From positions 1-10,305 of the forward strand of contig JALUBW010000169.1 in NCBI GenBank assembly GCA_027044735.1: DNA of 10,305 nucleotides, in the 5' to 3' direction. Below are positions 1 to 7,013 of the stretch, one piece after another. The number at the start of each line of letters is the position of its first letter. The first letter of the stretch is position 1. The position numbers and the translations under genes were made by a program. Below the pieces are notes generated by a model that saw only the letters and a program-made list of their open reading frames with translations, ran no database searches and had not been told where the DNA came from. The stretch comes from Anaerolineales bacterium. GTDB taxonomy: Bacteria > Chloroflexota > Anaerolineae > Anaerolineales > DRMV01.

Positions 1-2
1 GG

Positions 3-347
3 GTGCTTGACATACGGTGGGGAAACAACCCTACCATCTGGCGCCCTCCCACCGATGTGTTTGAAACCGAAGAAGCCCTAATTGTCCGCGTGGAAATTGC
101 GGGAATGCGCACAGAAGATTTTTACCTACAATTGGATGGGCAAACTCTCGTCATCAGCGGAATGCGCCGCGACCCCGACATCGGCTCGGCATATCATAGG
201 CTTGAAATTCCGTTTGGGCAGTTTCAGGTCGCGGTGATTTTGCCTGTCGCAATTGATGAAGAGCGGGTTGAAGCCGAATATCGCGATGGCTTTTTGCGAA
301 TCACTTTGCCGAAACGTGGCACGCATACTGTTTCAATAGGGGCGTAG
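3..347 (+). CDS. Small heat-shock protein, Hsp20/alpha-crystallin family (possibly 5'-truncated)
   Basis: ATP-independent holdase chaperone that binds unfolding proteins in the cytoplasm. The 114 residues seen are almost entirely alpha-crystallin domain: an opening PPTDVFETEEALIVRVEIAG (residues 15-34), the HRLEIPFGQFQ segment (65-75) leading into LPVAID, and the family hallmark DGFLRITLP (95-103). A short tail carries VSI (110-112), which fits the V/I-x-I motif that docks sHSP subunits. Hsp20 proteins are usually about 140-150 residues and have an N-terminal arm that is almost absent here. The apparent GTG start lies 3 nt from the window edge, so the true start may lie upstream. The TAG stop falls inside the first degenerate unit of an 8-bp tandem repeat. 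The gene precedes lon on the same strand, consistent with a heat-stress neighbourhood. No CIRCE-like operator is visible. Confidence 0.88.
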   Translation: MLDIRWGNNPTIWRPPTDVFETEEALIVRVEIAGMRTEDFYLQLDGQTLVISGMRRDPDIGSAYHRLEIPFGQFQVAVILPVAIDEERVEAEYRDGFLRITLPKRGTHTVSIGA

Positions 348-428
348 GGTCGTAGGGTCGTTGAGTCGTAGAGTCGTTGAGTCGTAGAGTCGTTGAGTCG
401 TAAGGTCGTAGGGTCGTTGGGTTGTTGG
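341..428. repeat. 8-bp tandem repeat, consensus GTCGTWGR, between hsp20 and lon
   Basis: From 349 to 428 there are ten consecutive 8-nt units, starting at 349, 357, 365, 373, 381, 389, 397, 405, 413 and 421. A degenerate unit (GGCGTAGG) at 341-348 contains the hsp20 stop codon. Units alternate between GTCGTAGA-like and GTCGTTGA-like forms, and two exact copies of a 16-nt double unit occupy 365-396. The remaining stretch to lon (429-519) includes TTAATTTGC (431-439), which also occurs just before the mogA-like gene, and a T7 run near 453. Nothing suggests coding. It resembles the simple-sequence intergenic repeats scattered through some Chloroflexota genomes (recollection, not searched). Confidence 0.85.
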
Positions 429-503
429 TGTTAATTTGCGTGCTCAGTGGTTTTTTTGTCCAAAAGGCGAGGCGGAAAAGTAGAAAACAATGCCCCATAT
501 TTC

Positions 504-510
504 AGAGGAG
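504..510 (+). promoter_or_regulatory. Ribosome binding site deciding the lon start
   Basis: AGAGGAG lies 9 nt before the ATG at 520. The in-frame ATG at 490 has only a purine-rich GGCGGAAAAG upstream and would place this strong Shine-Dalgarno sequence inside the coding region. The ATG at 520 is therefore preferred. Confidence 0.65.
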
Positions 511-519
511 ATAGCGCCT

Positions 520-3153
520 ATGCCTGCATCGCGTTGGCATATGGGTTGGGAAGACATCGCACAGTGGCTTGAAGAAGATGCGGCTTGGCAACAAGCCGTT
601 CTTCCCTTTTTGCACCGCATTCTTGGCGGTGAAAAGAACGAGGGGGAAGGCTCTGCCGAAGCCGAACAGCCTCAAGAGCCCGAAAAGCAAGAACCGGAAG
701 AGTTTGAAATCCCCATTTTGCCGTTGCGCGGCACAGTGGTTTACCCGCAAACCGGCACGCCGCTTACGGTTGGCTTGCCGCGTTCCATCCGCTTGGTTGA
801 TGAGGTGGTTGCCGGCGACCGCCGCCTCGGGCTGGTGGCCTCCAAAAAGCCTGAACTGGAAGAGCCTTCGCCCGATGATCTCTACACCGTCGGCACGGTA
901 GCCAACATCCACCGGCTGTTCCGCGCCCCCGACGGCACTGTGCGCCTGCTGGTGCAGGGGCAACAGCGCTTCAAAATTCTGGAATTTACCCAAACCGAGC
1001 CCTACTTTGTGGCGCGGGTGCGTCTTATCCCCGAAACGGTAGAGAACACGCTGGAAGTTGAAGCGCTGGCGCGGCAAGTGCGCGAAAGTTTCCGCGCCAT
1101 CGCCGAGATGGTCTCTTCCATTCCCCAAGAATTGGTCGCCTCGGTGCTCTCGCTGGAAGACCCGCTGCAACTCGCTTACACCGTCGCCAACTTCCAGCGG
1201 ATGAGCCTTGAAGACGCGCAGGCAATTCTGGAACTTGACTCGGTGGCCGAAAAACTGCGCAAACTGCTCGGCATTCTGACCCACGAGCGGGAAGTGTTGG
1301 AATTGGGGCAGAAAATTGAAAAAGAAGCCCGCTCGCAAATTGAGCAGATGCAGAAGGAATACTTCCTGCGCGAGCAGATGAAGGCCATCAAGCGGGAACT
1401 GGGCGAGGAAGACGAGCACGCCGCGGAGGTCAAAGAATTTCGGCAGAAAATTGAAGAAGCCGGCATGACCGAAGAGGCCAAAAAGCAAGCCCTGCGCGAG
1501 TTAGACCGCCTTGCCCATCTACCACCTGCCGCCGCGGAATACAGCGTCATCCGCACTTACTTGGACTGGTTGGTTTCGCTTCCGTGGGACAAACTCACTG
1601 AAGACAATTTAGACCTCCAACACGCCAAAGAAGTGCTGGATAAAGACCACTACGGGCTGGAAGACGTCAAAGACCGCATTCTGGAATACCTCGCGGTGCG
1701 CAAACTGCGCTTAGAGCGCAAGGAAGAGTTGGAAGCCCGGGTGCCCGACGACGCCATCCGCCACGACCGCGAAGGTGCGATTTTGTGCTTTGTGGGGCCG
1801 CCCGGGGTGGGCAAGACTTCGTTGGGGCGGTCTATTGCCCGGGCGATGGGGCGCAAATTTGTGCGCGTCTCGTTGGGCGGCGTGCGCGATGAAGCCGAAA
1901 TCCGCGGCCACCGCCGCACCTACATCGGCGCCATGCCGGGGCGCATCATTCAGGCGCTCCGCCGCGTGGGCACGCGCAACCCCGTCTTCATGTTAGACGA
2001 GGTGGACAAACTGGTGTTTGATTTCCACGGCGACCCGGCCTCCGCGCTGCTGGAAGTGCTTGACCCCGAGCAAAACACCGAGTTCCGCGACCACTACCTT
2101 GAAGTGGCCTTTGACCTCTCCCAGGTGCTTTTCATCACCACCGCCAATTATTTGGACAACATCCCCGCCCCCCTGCGCGACCGGATGGAAATTATCCCGA
2201 TTTCAGGCTACACCGAAAACGAAAAGGTGGAAATTGCCAAAGGCTACCTGATCCCGCGGCAGGTGCACGAAAACGGGCTCTTTCCCGAAGAAATTTCGTT
2301 CACCGAAGAGGCGCTGCGGGTTATCATCCGCTCTTACACGCGCGAGGCGGGCGTACGCAACCTTGAGCGGGAAATCGGCAAAATCTGCCGCAAGGTGGTG
2401 CGCCAAATCGCGGAGGGCAAGGCGACGGCGGTGGAAATCACGCCCGAAAAAGTGCGCGAATTTCTGGGGCGGCCGCGCTACCATGGGCTGGAGGATGTGG
2501 CACGGCGGGTATCCATCCCCGGCGTGGCTATCGGCTTGGCGTGGACGCCCGCGGGCGGCGACATCCTCTTCATTGAGGCGACCAAAATGCCCGGCAATAA
2601 GGGCTTTATCCTCACCGGCTCGTTGGGCGAGGTGATGCAGGAATCCGCGCGCGCCGCGCTTTCCTACGTCCGTTCTCGGGCGACGGAATGGGGCATTCCT
2701 GAGGACTTTTTTGAAAAGACCGACATTCACCTGCACGTGCCCGCGGGCGCGCAGCCCAAAGACGGCCCCTCCGCGGGCGTGACGATGGCGACCGCGTTGG
2801 TCTCTTTGCTCACCGGCCGTGCGGTCAAGCCCGAAGTGGGTATGACGGGCGAAATCACCCTGCGCGGGCAGGTGTTGCCCGTGGGCGGCATCAAAGAAAA
2901 AGTGCTCGCCGCGCACCGCGCAGGGCTCAAGACCGTCATTATGCCCAAACAAAACGAAGCCGACCTGGAAGACCTGCCCGACGAAGTGCGCGAGGTCATC
3001 CACTTCGTCTTTGCCGAAACGGTGGACGACGTGCTCAATGCCGCCTTGCCGCCTGCCCCTTCGCCCGAAGCCGAAAAGGCCTCTGCACCTCAGGGCGCTG
3101 AAAATTCCCAAACTGAGCCTGATTCTCAACGCAAGGAACACTCTTATGGCTAA
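520..3153 (+). CDS. lon: ATP-dependent protease Lon (LonA type)
   Basis: Cytosolic AAA+ serine protease that unfolds and degrades damaged and regulatory proteins. Numbering is from the ATG at 520 (877 residues). Residues 1-62 are an unusual leader ending in a Glu/Pro-rich acidic linker. The LON substrate-binding domain starts at [14 protein letters not shown] (63) and runs to about 260. A charged helical/coiled-coil region follows, containing the conserved [16 protein letters not shown]. The ATPase has Walker A GPPGVGKT (426-433) and Walker B FMLDEVDK with D493/E494. The protease domain has PKDGPSAG with nucleophile S751 and GGIKEK with catalytic K794. Their 43-residue spacing matches the E. 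coli S679/K722 pair, so the enzyme should be active. About 35 Pro/Glu/Ser-rich residues follow the fold. Length exceeds the 784 of E. coli Lon because of both tails. An alternative start at 490 would add 10 residues. The 3' end overlaps the next gene by 8 nt. Confidence 0.96.
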   Translation: MPASRWHMGWEDIAQWLEEDAAWQQAVLPFLHRILGGEKNEGEGSAEAEQPQEPEKQEPEEFEIPILPLRGTVVYPQTGTPLTVGLPRSIRLVDEVVAGDRRLGLVASKKPELEEPSPDDLYTVGTVANIHRLFRAPDGTVRLLVQGQQRFKILEFTQTEPYFVARVRLIPETVENTLEVEALARQVRESFRAIAEMVSSIPQELVASVLSLEDPLQLAYTVANFQRMSLEDAQAILELDSVAEKLRKLLGILTHEREVLELGQKIEKEARSQIEQMQKEYFLREQMKAIKRELGEEDEHAAEVKEFRQKIEEAGMTEEAKKQALRELDRLAHLPPAAAEYSVIRTYLDWLVSLPWDKLTEDNLDLQHAKEVLDKDHYGLEDVKDRILEYLAVRKLRLERKEELEARVPDDAIRHDREGAILCFVGPPGVGKTSLGRSIARAMGRKFVRVSLGGVRDEAEIRGHRRTYIGAMPGRIIQALRRVGTRNPVFMLDEVDKLVFDFHGDPASALLEVLDPEQNTEFRDHYLEVAFDLSQVLFITTANYLDNIPAPLRDRMEIIPISGYTENEKVEIAKGYLIPRQVHENGLFPEEISFTEEALRVIIRSYTREAGVRNLEREIGKICRKVVRQIAEGKATAVEITPEKVREFLGRPRYHGLEDVARRVSIPGVAIGLAWTPAGGDILFIEATKMPGNKGFILTGSLGEVMQESARAALSYVRSRATEWGIPEDFFEKTDIHLHVPAGAQPKDGPSAGVTMATALVSLLTGRAVKPEVGMTGEITLRGQVLPVGGIKEKVLAAHRAGLKTVIMPKQNEADLEDLPDEVREVIHFVFAETVDDVLNAALPPAPSPEAEKASAPQGAENSQTEPDSQRKEHSYG

Positions 3154-3520
3154 AGTGATGTTGTTGGAAGACGACCCCACCATGCGCTCCCTTCTTCAAA
3201 CCCTGTTGGAGATGGAAGGGTTTGAAATTGCGCTGGGTTCGGGGAACACCGAGACTTTGATTGATGATTTGCGCCGCCAAAAACCGGATTTGGTTTTGAT
3301 GGACGTGCACCTTGCGGGTGAGGTCAACGGCATCGATCTTCTCAAAGAAATACGCTCGGATGAGGAAATCGCCCATGTGCGGGTTATCCTGATTTCGGGA
3401 ATGAACTATGAGCAGGATGCACTTGCCGCAGGAGCAAACGGCTTTTTGCAAAAACCTTACATGATTGATGATTTGCTGAAAATGGTGCGCGAAGTGCTCC
3501 CGCCGGAAAAGAAAAATTGA
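3146..3520 (+). CDS. Single-domain response regulator (CheY-like receiver)
   Basis: A stand-alone receiver of 124 residues with no output domain. The phosphorylation site is complete: acidic pocket E8-D9-D10 in LLEDDPTMR, phospho-acceptor D53 in [11 protein letters not shown], switch residue S84 in LISGMN, and K103 in LQKPY. It should therefore accept phosphate from a histidine kinase and act by protein-protein contact, as CheY or Spo0F do. No kinase is encoded in the window. The ATG at 3146 lies within the last codons of lon (8-nt overlap, +1 frame), with AAGGA at 3133-3137 inside lon as its ribosome binding site. Translation is therefore probably coupled to lon. A longer in-frame reading from 3011 lies within lon and is rejected because residue 1 of the fold coincides with this ATG. 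Partner and output are unknown. Confidence 0.93.
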   Translation: MAKVMLLEDDPTMRSLLQTLLEMEGFEIALGSGNTETLIDDLRRQKPDLVLMDVHLAGEVNGIDLLKEIRSDEEIAHVRVILISGMNYEQDALAAGANGFLQKPYMIDDLLKMVREVLPPEKKN

Positions 3521-3591
3521 GAGGCCGTCGCGCGCTGTCGTTAGGCCAATGGTGAGCACTTGTTTCTTGACTTCACCTCATCACCGACACA

Positions 3592-3599
3592 GAGAGGGA
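3592..3599 (+). promoter_or_regulatory. Ribosome binding site deciding the GTG start of the PHP-AlbA_2 gene
   Basis: GAGAGGGA sits 5 nt before the GTG at 3605. A TTG at 3560 in the same frame has no comparable site. An ATG at 3644 would start immediately before the catalytic HxH motif, which is unusually tight for a PHP fold. In the 84-nt gap after the receiver gene, a TTGACT near 3567 lacks a convincing -10 partner, so no promoter is called. Confidence 0.6.
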
Positions 3600-3604
3600 A
3601 TCCC

Positions 3605-5338
3605 GTGGCACGAAAACATTCGCCTAAACGGCGTTGGTACGTGATGGATTTGCACCTTCACACCCCCGCATCCAGCGACTACCAACAGCCCGAAGCAACT
3701 TACTTGGACATCCTCCGCCGGGCTGAAGTCCGCGGTTTGGACATCATCGCCTTCACCGATCACAACACCGTGGCGGGCTACCGCCACATGCAAGAAGAAA
3801 TCCGCCAACTGGAACTGCTGGAAAGCCTGAACCGCCTGCTGCCCGAAGAAAAAGAGCGGCTGGAGGAATACCGCCGCCTGCTGAACAAAATTTTGGTGTT
3901 GCCCGGCTTTGAATTTACGGCTACCTTGGGGTTTCACATTTTGGGCATCTTCCCGCCCGAAAAGCCGGTGCGGGAAATTGAGCACCTGCTGCTCACCCTC
4001 AACATCCCCCCCGAAAAACTCGACCAAGGCTCGGCAACCGTGGGTGCGACCAGCGACGTGCTCACCGCGTACCGGCTGATTGACGAAGCCGGGGGGCTGG
4101 TGATCGCCGCACACGCCAATTCCAGCAACGGGGTGGCTGCGCGCAACGTGCCGGGGCAGACCAAAATTTCCTATACCCAAGACCCGCACCTGCACGCCTT
4201 AGAAGTCACCGACCTTGAGAAAAAGGGGCGGCACACCACCGCCGCGTTTTTCAACGGCACCAAGCCCGAATATCCCCGGCGGATGCACTGCATCCAAGGC
4301 TCGGATGCACACCGCTTAGTGGGCGAGGGGCGCAACCCTGGCGTGGGCGACCGCGCCACCGAGGTGCTCCTTCCCGAAGTGAGTTTTCAGGCGCTGAAGG
4401 AACTTTTCCTGAGCAACGACTTCGCCCGCCATCGCCCTCATCGCCCCAAGGCCACCGCGCAGGACGATTTCATCCAGCAGGCGCGGGAAGAGGGCGCGAA
4501 CCTGATTCAGGACTTCCACGAAAAGATGACCGTGCGCGGCGGGCGGCTTTACGCCGTCATCGCCGACATTTGCGCCTTTGCCAACACCAACGGCGGCACG
4601 CTCTACATCGGCGTGAGCAAAGACCCCAAAAAGCCCCCCGCGGGCATCGACAACCCCGAACGCGCCATCGCCGAACTCGCCCAGCAGGTTTCCGAGCGCA
4701 TCATCCCGCCGCTGGATGTAACGATTGATGTGCAGGAAACGCGGGGCAAAAAGGTGTTGCGGGTGTTGGTGCCGCGGGGCAGCGAGCCGCCCTACGCGGT
4801 GGACGGCAGCAAAATCTACATCCGCTCGGAAAGCGAAACCGGCCTCGCGGTGCGCGACGAAATTGTGGAACTGGTGCTGCGCGGGCTGAAGGGCAAAACC
4901 GCGGCCAAAACCACCTCCGGCGGCGCGGCGAAGGCCAAAGCGCTGATTGAGCCGGTTTCGGAAGGGGTGCCGCCGCTGCCCAAAGACGCACCGCGCACCG
5001 GTGTGGAGGTCGTTTCGGTCACCGAGCGCGAGGGCACGCGCTACTACACCCTGCGCGACCTGCGCAACGGCAACGTGGTGAAAAACGTGACCACCTCGTC
5101 GGCGCGGCGGCTGTGGCATTACGCCATCAGCCAATACGACAAACTGCCCGCGGACATCAGCAAAATGCGCGGCGTGCACTGGGAAGGCGACCGCGGCGTG
5201 ATGCGCAAATACAAACAAGGCAAACGCTGGCACTTTGACCTGGTGCAACGCACCCCCGAAGGCAACCGCTACTTCTTCGGCGTCACCGAAGAAGGCCTCA
5301 CCGACCCTTGGAAGCCGGTGGTGGGGTTGGAGGAATGA
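3605..5338 (+). CDS. PHP-domain phosphoesterase fused to an AlbA_2 (Schlafen-like) domain and an unknown C-terminal domain
   Basis: A 577-residue predicted cytosolic protein with no signal peptide or membrane segment. Residues 10-290 form a PHP metal-dependent phosphoesterase domain with all metal-site motifs visible: H17xH19 in DLHLHTP, T51-D52-H53, E103 in PGFEFTA, H111 in FHILG, H170 in AAHAN, and D234xH236 in GSDAHR. A charged helical hairpin (about 60-98) is inserted before E103. Residues about 300-430 match the AlbA_2/Schlafen-type fold: [16 protein letters not shown] (322-337), an IIPPLDV segment, [13 protein letters not shown], and [11 protein letters not shown] basic, Ala/Thr/Gly-rich linker follows (about 430-458). 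The last 115 or so residues ([20 protein letters not shown] onward) are compact and rich in Trp, Tyr and Arg, and I do not recognise them. PHP domains hydrolyse phosphoesters, including nucleic-acid ends, and AlbA_2 domains are associated with DNA or RNA binding. A nucleic-acid phosphoesterase is the best guess, but the substrate is unknown. The gene converges on the toxin gene with a 4-nt gap. Confidence 0.88.
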   Translation: MARKHSPKRRWYVMDLHLHTPASSDYQQPEATYLDILRRAEVRGLDIIAFTDHNTVAGYRHMQEEIRQLELLESLNRLLPEEKERLEEYRRLLNKILVLPGFEFTATLGFHILGIFPPEKPVREIEHLLLTLNIPPEKLDQGSATVGATSDVLTAYRLIDEAGGLVIAAHANSSNGVAARNVPGQTKISYTQDPHLHALEVTDLEKKGRHTTAAFFNGTKPEYPRRMHCIQGSDAHRLVGEGRNPGVGDRATEVLLPEVSFQALKELFLSNDFARHRPHRPKATAQDDFIQQAREEGANLIQDFHEKMTVRGGRLYAVIADICAFANTNGGTLYIGVSKDPKKPPAGIDNPERAIAELAQQVSERIIPPLDVTIDVQETRGKKVLRVLVPRGSEPPYAVDGSKIYIRSESETGLAVRDEIVELVLRGLKGKTAAKTTSGGAAKAKALIEPVSEGVPPLPKDAPRTGVEVVSVTEREGTRYYTLRDLRNGNVVKNVTTSSARRLWHYAISQYDKLPADISKMRGVHWEGDRGVMRKYKQGKRWHFDLVQRTPEGNRYFFGVTEEGLTDPWKPVVGLEE

Positions 5339-5342
5339 AAAG

Positions 5343-5615
5343 TTACCCAAACAAATCCGTATGGCTACCCGTGCGGATAAGGACAAGTTTCTCCTCGGTC
5401 ACTTCATAAACCAGGAGCCAGTCCGGTTCAATGTGGCACTCGCGAGTGCCACGATACCCTCCCAGCAGCGGATGGTCACGATAGCGGTCTTCCAACGGCT
5501 GCCCTTGCGCTAACTTTTGGATCACGGTGCGCAACTGCTCCAAATCCTTGCCGCGCCTTTTCATGCGCTTGTAATCACGCTTGAACTGCGTGGTACGCCT
5601 GATGATTCTGCTCAA
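5343..5615 (-). CDS. YafQ-like mRNA interferase toxin (RelE/ParE superfamily)
   Basis: A 90-residue ribosome-dependent endoribonuclease toxin, second gene of a type II toxin-antitoxin pair. The C-terminal half closely follows the YafQ pattern: RDHPLLGGYRGTRECHIEPD, then WLLVYEV, LIRTGSH and a terminal DLF. H48, H61, D65, W66, H85 and F89 correspond to residues required in E. coli YafQ, so the toxin looks intact. The basic N-terminus (FKRDYKRMKRRGKDL) fits ribosome or RNA contact. The start is TTG, overlapping the antitoxin stop by 4 nt. The only in-frame ATG, at residue 18, would remove the first helix. CTGGAG at 5618-5623 could serve as its ribosome binding site. The weak start plus overlap would keep toxin output below antitoxin. 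The stop lies 4 nt from the stop of the convergent PHP gene, leaving no room for a terminator. Confidence 0.9.
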   Translation of the reverse strand: MSRIIRRTTQFKRDYKRMKRRGKDLEQLRTVIQKLAQGQPLEDRYRDHPLLGGYRGTRECHIEPDWLLVYEVTEEKLVLIRTGSHTDLFG

Positions 5616-5872
5616 TGCTCCAGATCCTCAAACAGGTCATCCACGTTTTCAAAATCCTTAAGATTGCGCCGCTCTTGTGCTTCTTCTAACGCCTTACGCG
5701 TGGTAGCATTGGGCAGCCGCACGGCGAAGGGCAATCCTTGTTGCAGTTCAACCTGCTTGTAGAACAATACAATGGCTTGCGAAGCAGTCAAACCAAGCCG
5801 CCGGAAGATTTCGTCGGCCTTCCGCTTCAACTCAGGGTCCATCCGCACCGAAAGCGTAACACTCTTGGACAT
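5612..5872 (-). CDS. RelB/DinJ-family antitoxin
   Basis: An 86-residue antitoxin that binds and neutralises the downstream YafQ-like toxin and is expected to repress its own operon. The N-terminus SVTLSVRMDPELKRKADEIF, with the following RLGLTASQAIVLFYKQV (residues 25-41) and GLPFAV (46-51), is the ribbon-helix-helix pattern of the DinJ/RelB family. The acidic tail FENVDDLFEDLEH should wrap the toxin. The start at 5872 is chosen because AAGGAGG (5878-5884) lies 5 nt upstream. An ATG 33 nt further upstream (MYLQSKTKEAG) lacks that support. Gene order (antitoxin first, overlapping toxin) matches dinJ-yafQ in E. coli. The much longer open frame that continues upstream is antisense to the acetyltransferase and is not real. 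Confidence 0.92.
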   Translation of the reverse strand: MSKSVTLSVRMDPELKRKADEIFRRLGLTASQAIVLFYKQVELQQGLPFAVRLPNATTRKALEEAQERRNLKDFENVDDLFEDLEH

Positions 5873-5938
5873 GCCAGCCTCCTTCGTCTTACTCTGTAAG
5901 TACATTGTAACACACCTTTCGGGAATCAAACCAACCTC
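5873..5938. promoter_or_regulatory. Divergent promoter/operator region of the toxin-antitoxin operon and the acetyltransferase gene
   Basis: This 66-nt gap must hold the promoter of the - strand toxin-antitoxin operon and perhaps that of the + strand acetyltransferase gene. TACAAT on the - strand (5904-5909) is a good -10 candidate, but the upstream -35 candidates are poorly spaced. An imperfect dyad, GTAAGTACATTGTAAC (5896-5911, matching ends GTnA/TnAC), overlaps that -10 and could be the antitoxin operator. TGTAA occurs twice, 11 nt apart. This is suggestive only. Confidence 0.35.
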
Positions 5939-6391
5939 ATGAACTTCACCATCCGCACCTTCCGGTTCCCTGAAGATTACCTCGCGGTGTACGACCTCTG
6001 GGCGCACGCGGGGCCCGGCATCCAACTGCGCGTTTCCGACGAGCCCAAGGAAATTGCCAAAAAAGTCGCCCGCGACCCCGACCTGTTCATCGTGGCCGAA
6101 AATGAGAAAGGCGAAATTATCGGCGCGGTGATGGCAGGGTTTGACGGGCGGCGCGGGCTGATTTACCACCTCGCCGTAGCCGCTCCTTACCGCAAACACG
6201 GCATTGGCTCGGCTTTGATGGATGAAATTGAGGCGCGCTTGCGCGCCAAAGGCTGCCTGCGTGCCTACCTTATGGTCGTCCCCGGCGAAGAAGAAGCCCT
6301 TGCCTTTTACCACAAGCGCGGTTGGGAAGAAATGCCCGTGATCACCCTCGCCAAAAACCTTATCCAACCGAGCGAACAATCTACCGATTGA
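5939..6391 (+). CDS. GNAT-family N-acetyltransferase, YpeA-like
   Basis: A 150-residue enzyme predicted to transfer acetyl from acetyl-CoA to an amine. The acetyl-CoA pyrophosphate loop is R85-K-H-G88-I-G90 in PYRKHGIGSALM, preceded by the beta-4 strand LIYHLAVA. LFIVAENEKGEIIGAVMAGF (49-68) is the typical beta-2/beta-3 hairpin, and ALAFYHKRGWEE (120-131) is the usual C-terminal helix. The overall pattern, including G(Y/F)DG-RRG and a closing LAKNLI, resembles E. coli YpeA, whose substrate is not established, so none is assigned. The ATG at 5939 gives the full N-terminal strand, but no good Shine-Dalgarno sequence precedes it, so expression may be weak or leaderless. It diverges from the antitoxin. 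The first base of a repeat element follows the stop codon immediately. Confidence 0.88.
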   Translation: MNFTIRTFRFPEDYLAVYDLWAHAGPGIQLRVSDEPKEIAKKVARDPDLFIVAENEKGEIIGAVMAGFDGRRGLIYHLAVAAPYRKHGIGSALMDEIEARLRAKGCLRAYLMVVPGEEEALAFYHKRGWEEMPVITLAKNLIQPSEQSTD

Positions 6392-7013
6392 GAGAGAAAA
6401 CCACAGAAAACACAGCAGAAAAATTTTTCCTTTGCGCTCTTTGCGTTACTATTCACAGATTTACACAGATTAGAAGGTTGAAACCACAGAAAACACAGAA
6501 ATTTGCAGAGAACACAGAATTTTTTCTTGGCGTCCTCTGTGTCCTTGGCGTCCTTGGCGTCCTTGGCGTTAATCTCTTTGCGCCTCTGTTTTCTCTGCGC
6601 CTCTGCGTTAATTTCTTGGCGTTCTTTGTGTCCTTGGCGCCCTTGGCGTTAATCTCTTTGCGTCTCTGTTTTCTCTGCGCCTCTGCGTTAATTTCTTGGC
6701 GTCCTCTGTGTCCTTGGCGTCCTTGGCGTTAATCTCTTTGCGTCTCTGTTTTCTTTGCGCCTCTGCGTTAATTCCTTGGCGTTCTTTGTGTCCTTGGCGC
6801 CCTTGGCGTTAATCTCTTTGCGTCTCTGTTTTCTCTGCGCCTCTGCGTTAATTTCTTGGCGTCCTTGGCGTTGTTATCCACAGATTGACACAGATTTACA
6901 CCGATTCCAGGGGATACCGCAAATCCTAAATCGCTAATCTTCTCTTCTGCGCTAATCTGTGCTAATCTGTGTAATCTGTGGTTTTCTCTCCGCACCTCTG
7001 CGTTAATTTGCCT
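6392..7013. repeat. Non-coding repeat block between the GNAT and mogA-like genes, bounded by 16-bp inverted repeats
   Basis: No gene is supported in these 622 nt. The left end, GAGAGAAAACCACAGA (6392-6407), is the exact reverse complement of TCTGTGGTTTTCTCTC (6975-6990). Inside these ends lie direct and inverted copies of CACAGATT-type words (6452-6472 and 6879-6906), AACCACAGAAAACACAG copies (6399-6415 and 6482-6498), the 80-bp tandem array, and TAATCTGTG copies on the right (6953-6980). A tail rich in CCTCTGCGTTAATTTG runs to the mogA-like start. Open frames here read as low-complexity repeats of the Leu-Cys-Val-Leu-Gly type and are not genes. Similar ACCACAGA/TTGGCG/CTCTGCG repeats are known to me as scattered intergenic repeats in several environmental bacterial phyla. 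No transposase is present. Confidence 0.85.
6526..6872. repeat. 80-bp tandem repeat array with alternating A/B units
   Basis: The word CTTGGCGT, or its close variants, begins a unit at 6526, 6615, 6695, 6775 and 6855. Spacing is exactly 80 bp except for the first unit (89 bp), which has an extra 9-nt TCCTTGGCG-type step. Each full unit contains TTAATCTCTTTGCG (starting at 6569, 6649, 6729 and 6809), CTCTGTTTTCT and CTCTGCGTTAATT. Units at 6526 and 6695 carry GTCCTCTGTG with GGCGTCC (type A). Units at 6615 and 6775 carry GTTCTTTGTG with GGCGCCC (type B). The fifth unit is cut short after about 18 nt. The A-B-A-B order implies that a 160-bp dimer was duplicated. The shared 4-6 nt words inside a unit suggest it grew from shorter repeats. 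Confidence 0.9.

Noticed and set aside
2203..3183. 326-residue open frame on the - strand, and a similar one at 502-1488
   Set aside because: Both are antisense to the well-conserved lon frame. They are His/Arg/Phe-rich shadow translations with no motif.
5873..6379. N-terminal extension of the antitoxin to a 255-residue protein
   Set aside because: The extension is antisense to the GNAT gene. The AAGGAGG site and the ribbon-helix-helix start both mark 5872 as the true start.
6526..6872. CRISPR array
   Set aside because: The whole 80-bp period is repeated, so there are no unique spacers, and no cas genes are nearby.
6322..6995. Open frames of 136, 60 and 75 residues in the repeat zone
   Set aside because: They are translations of the 80-bp and shorter tandem repeats (low-complexity Leu/Cys/Ala/Ser patterns) with no ribosome binding sites.
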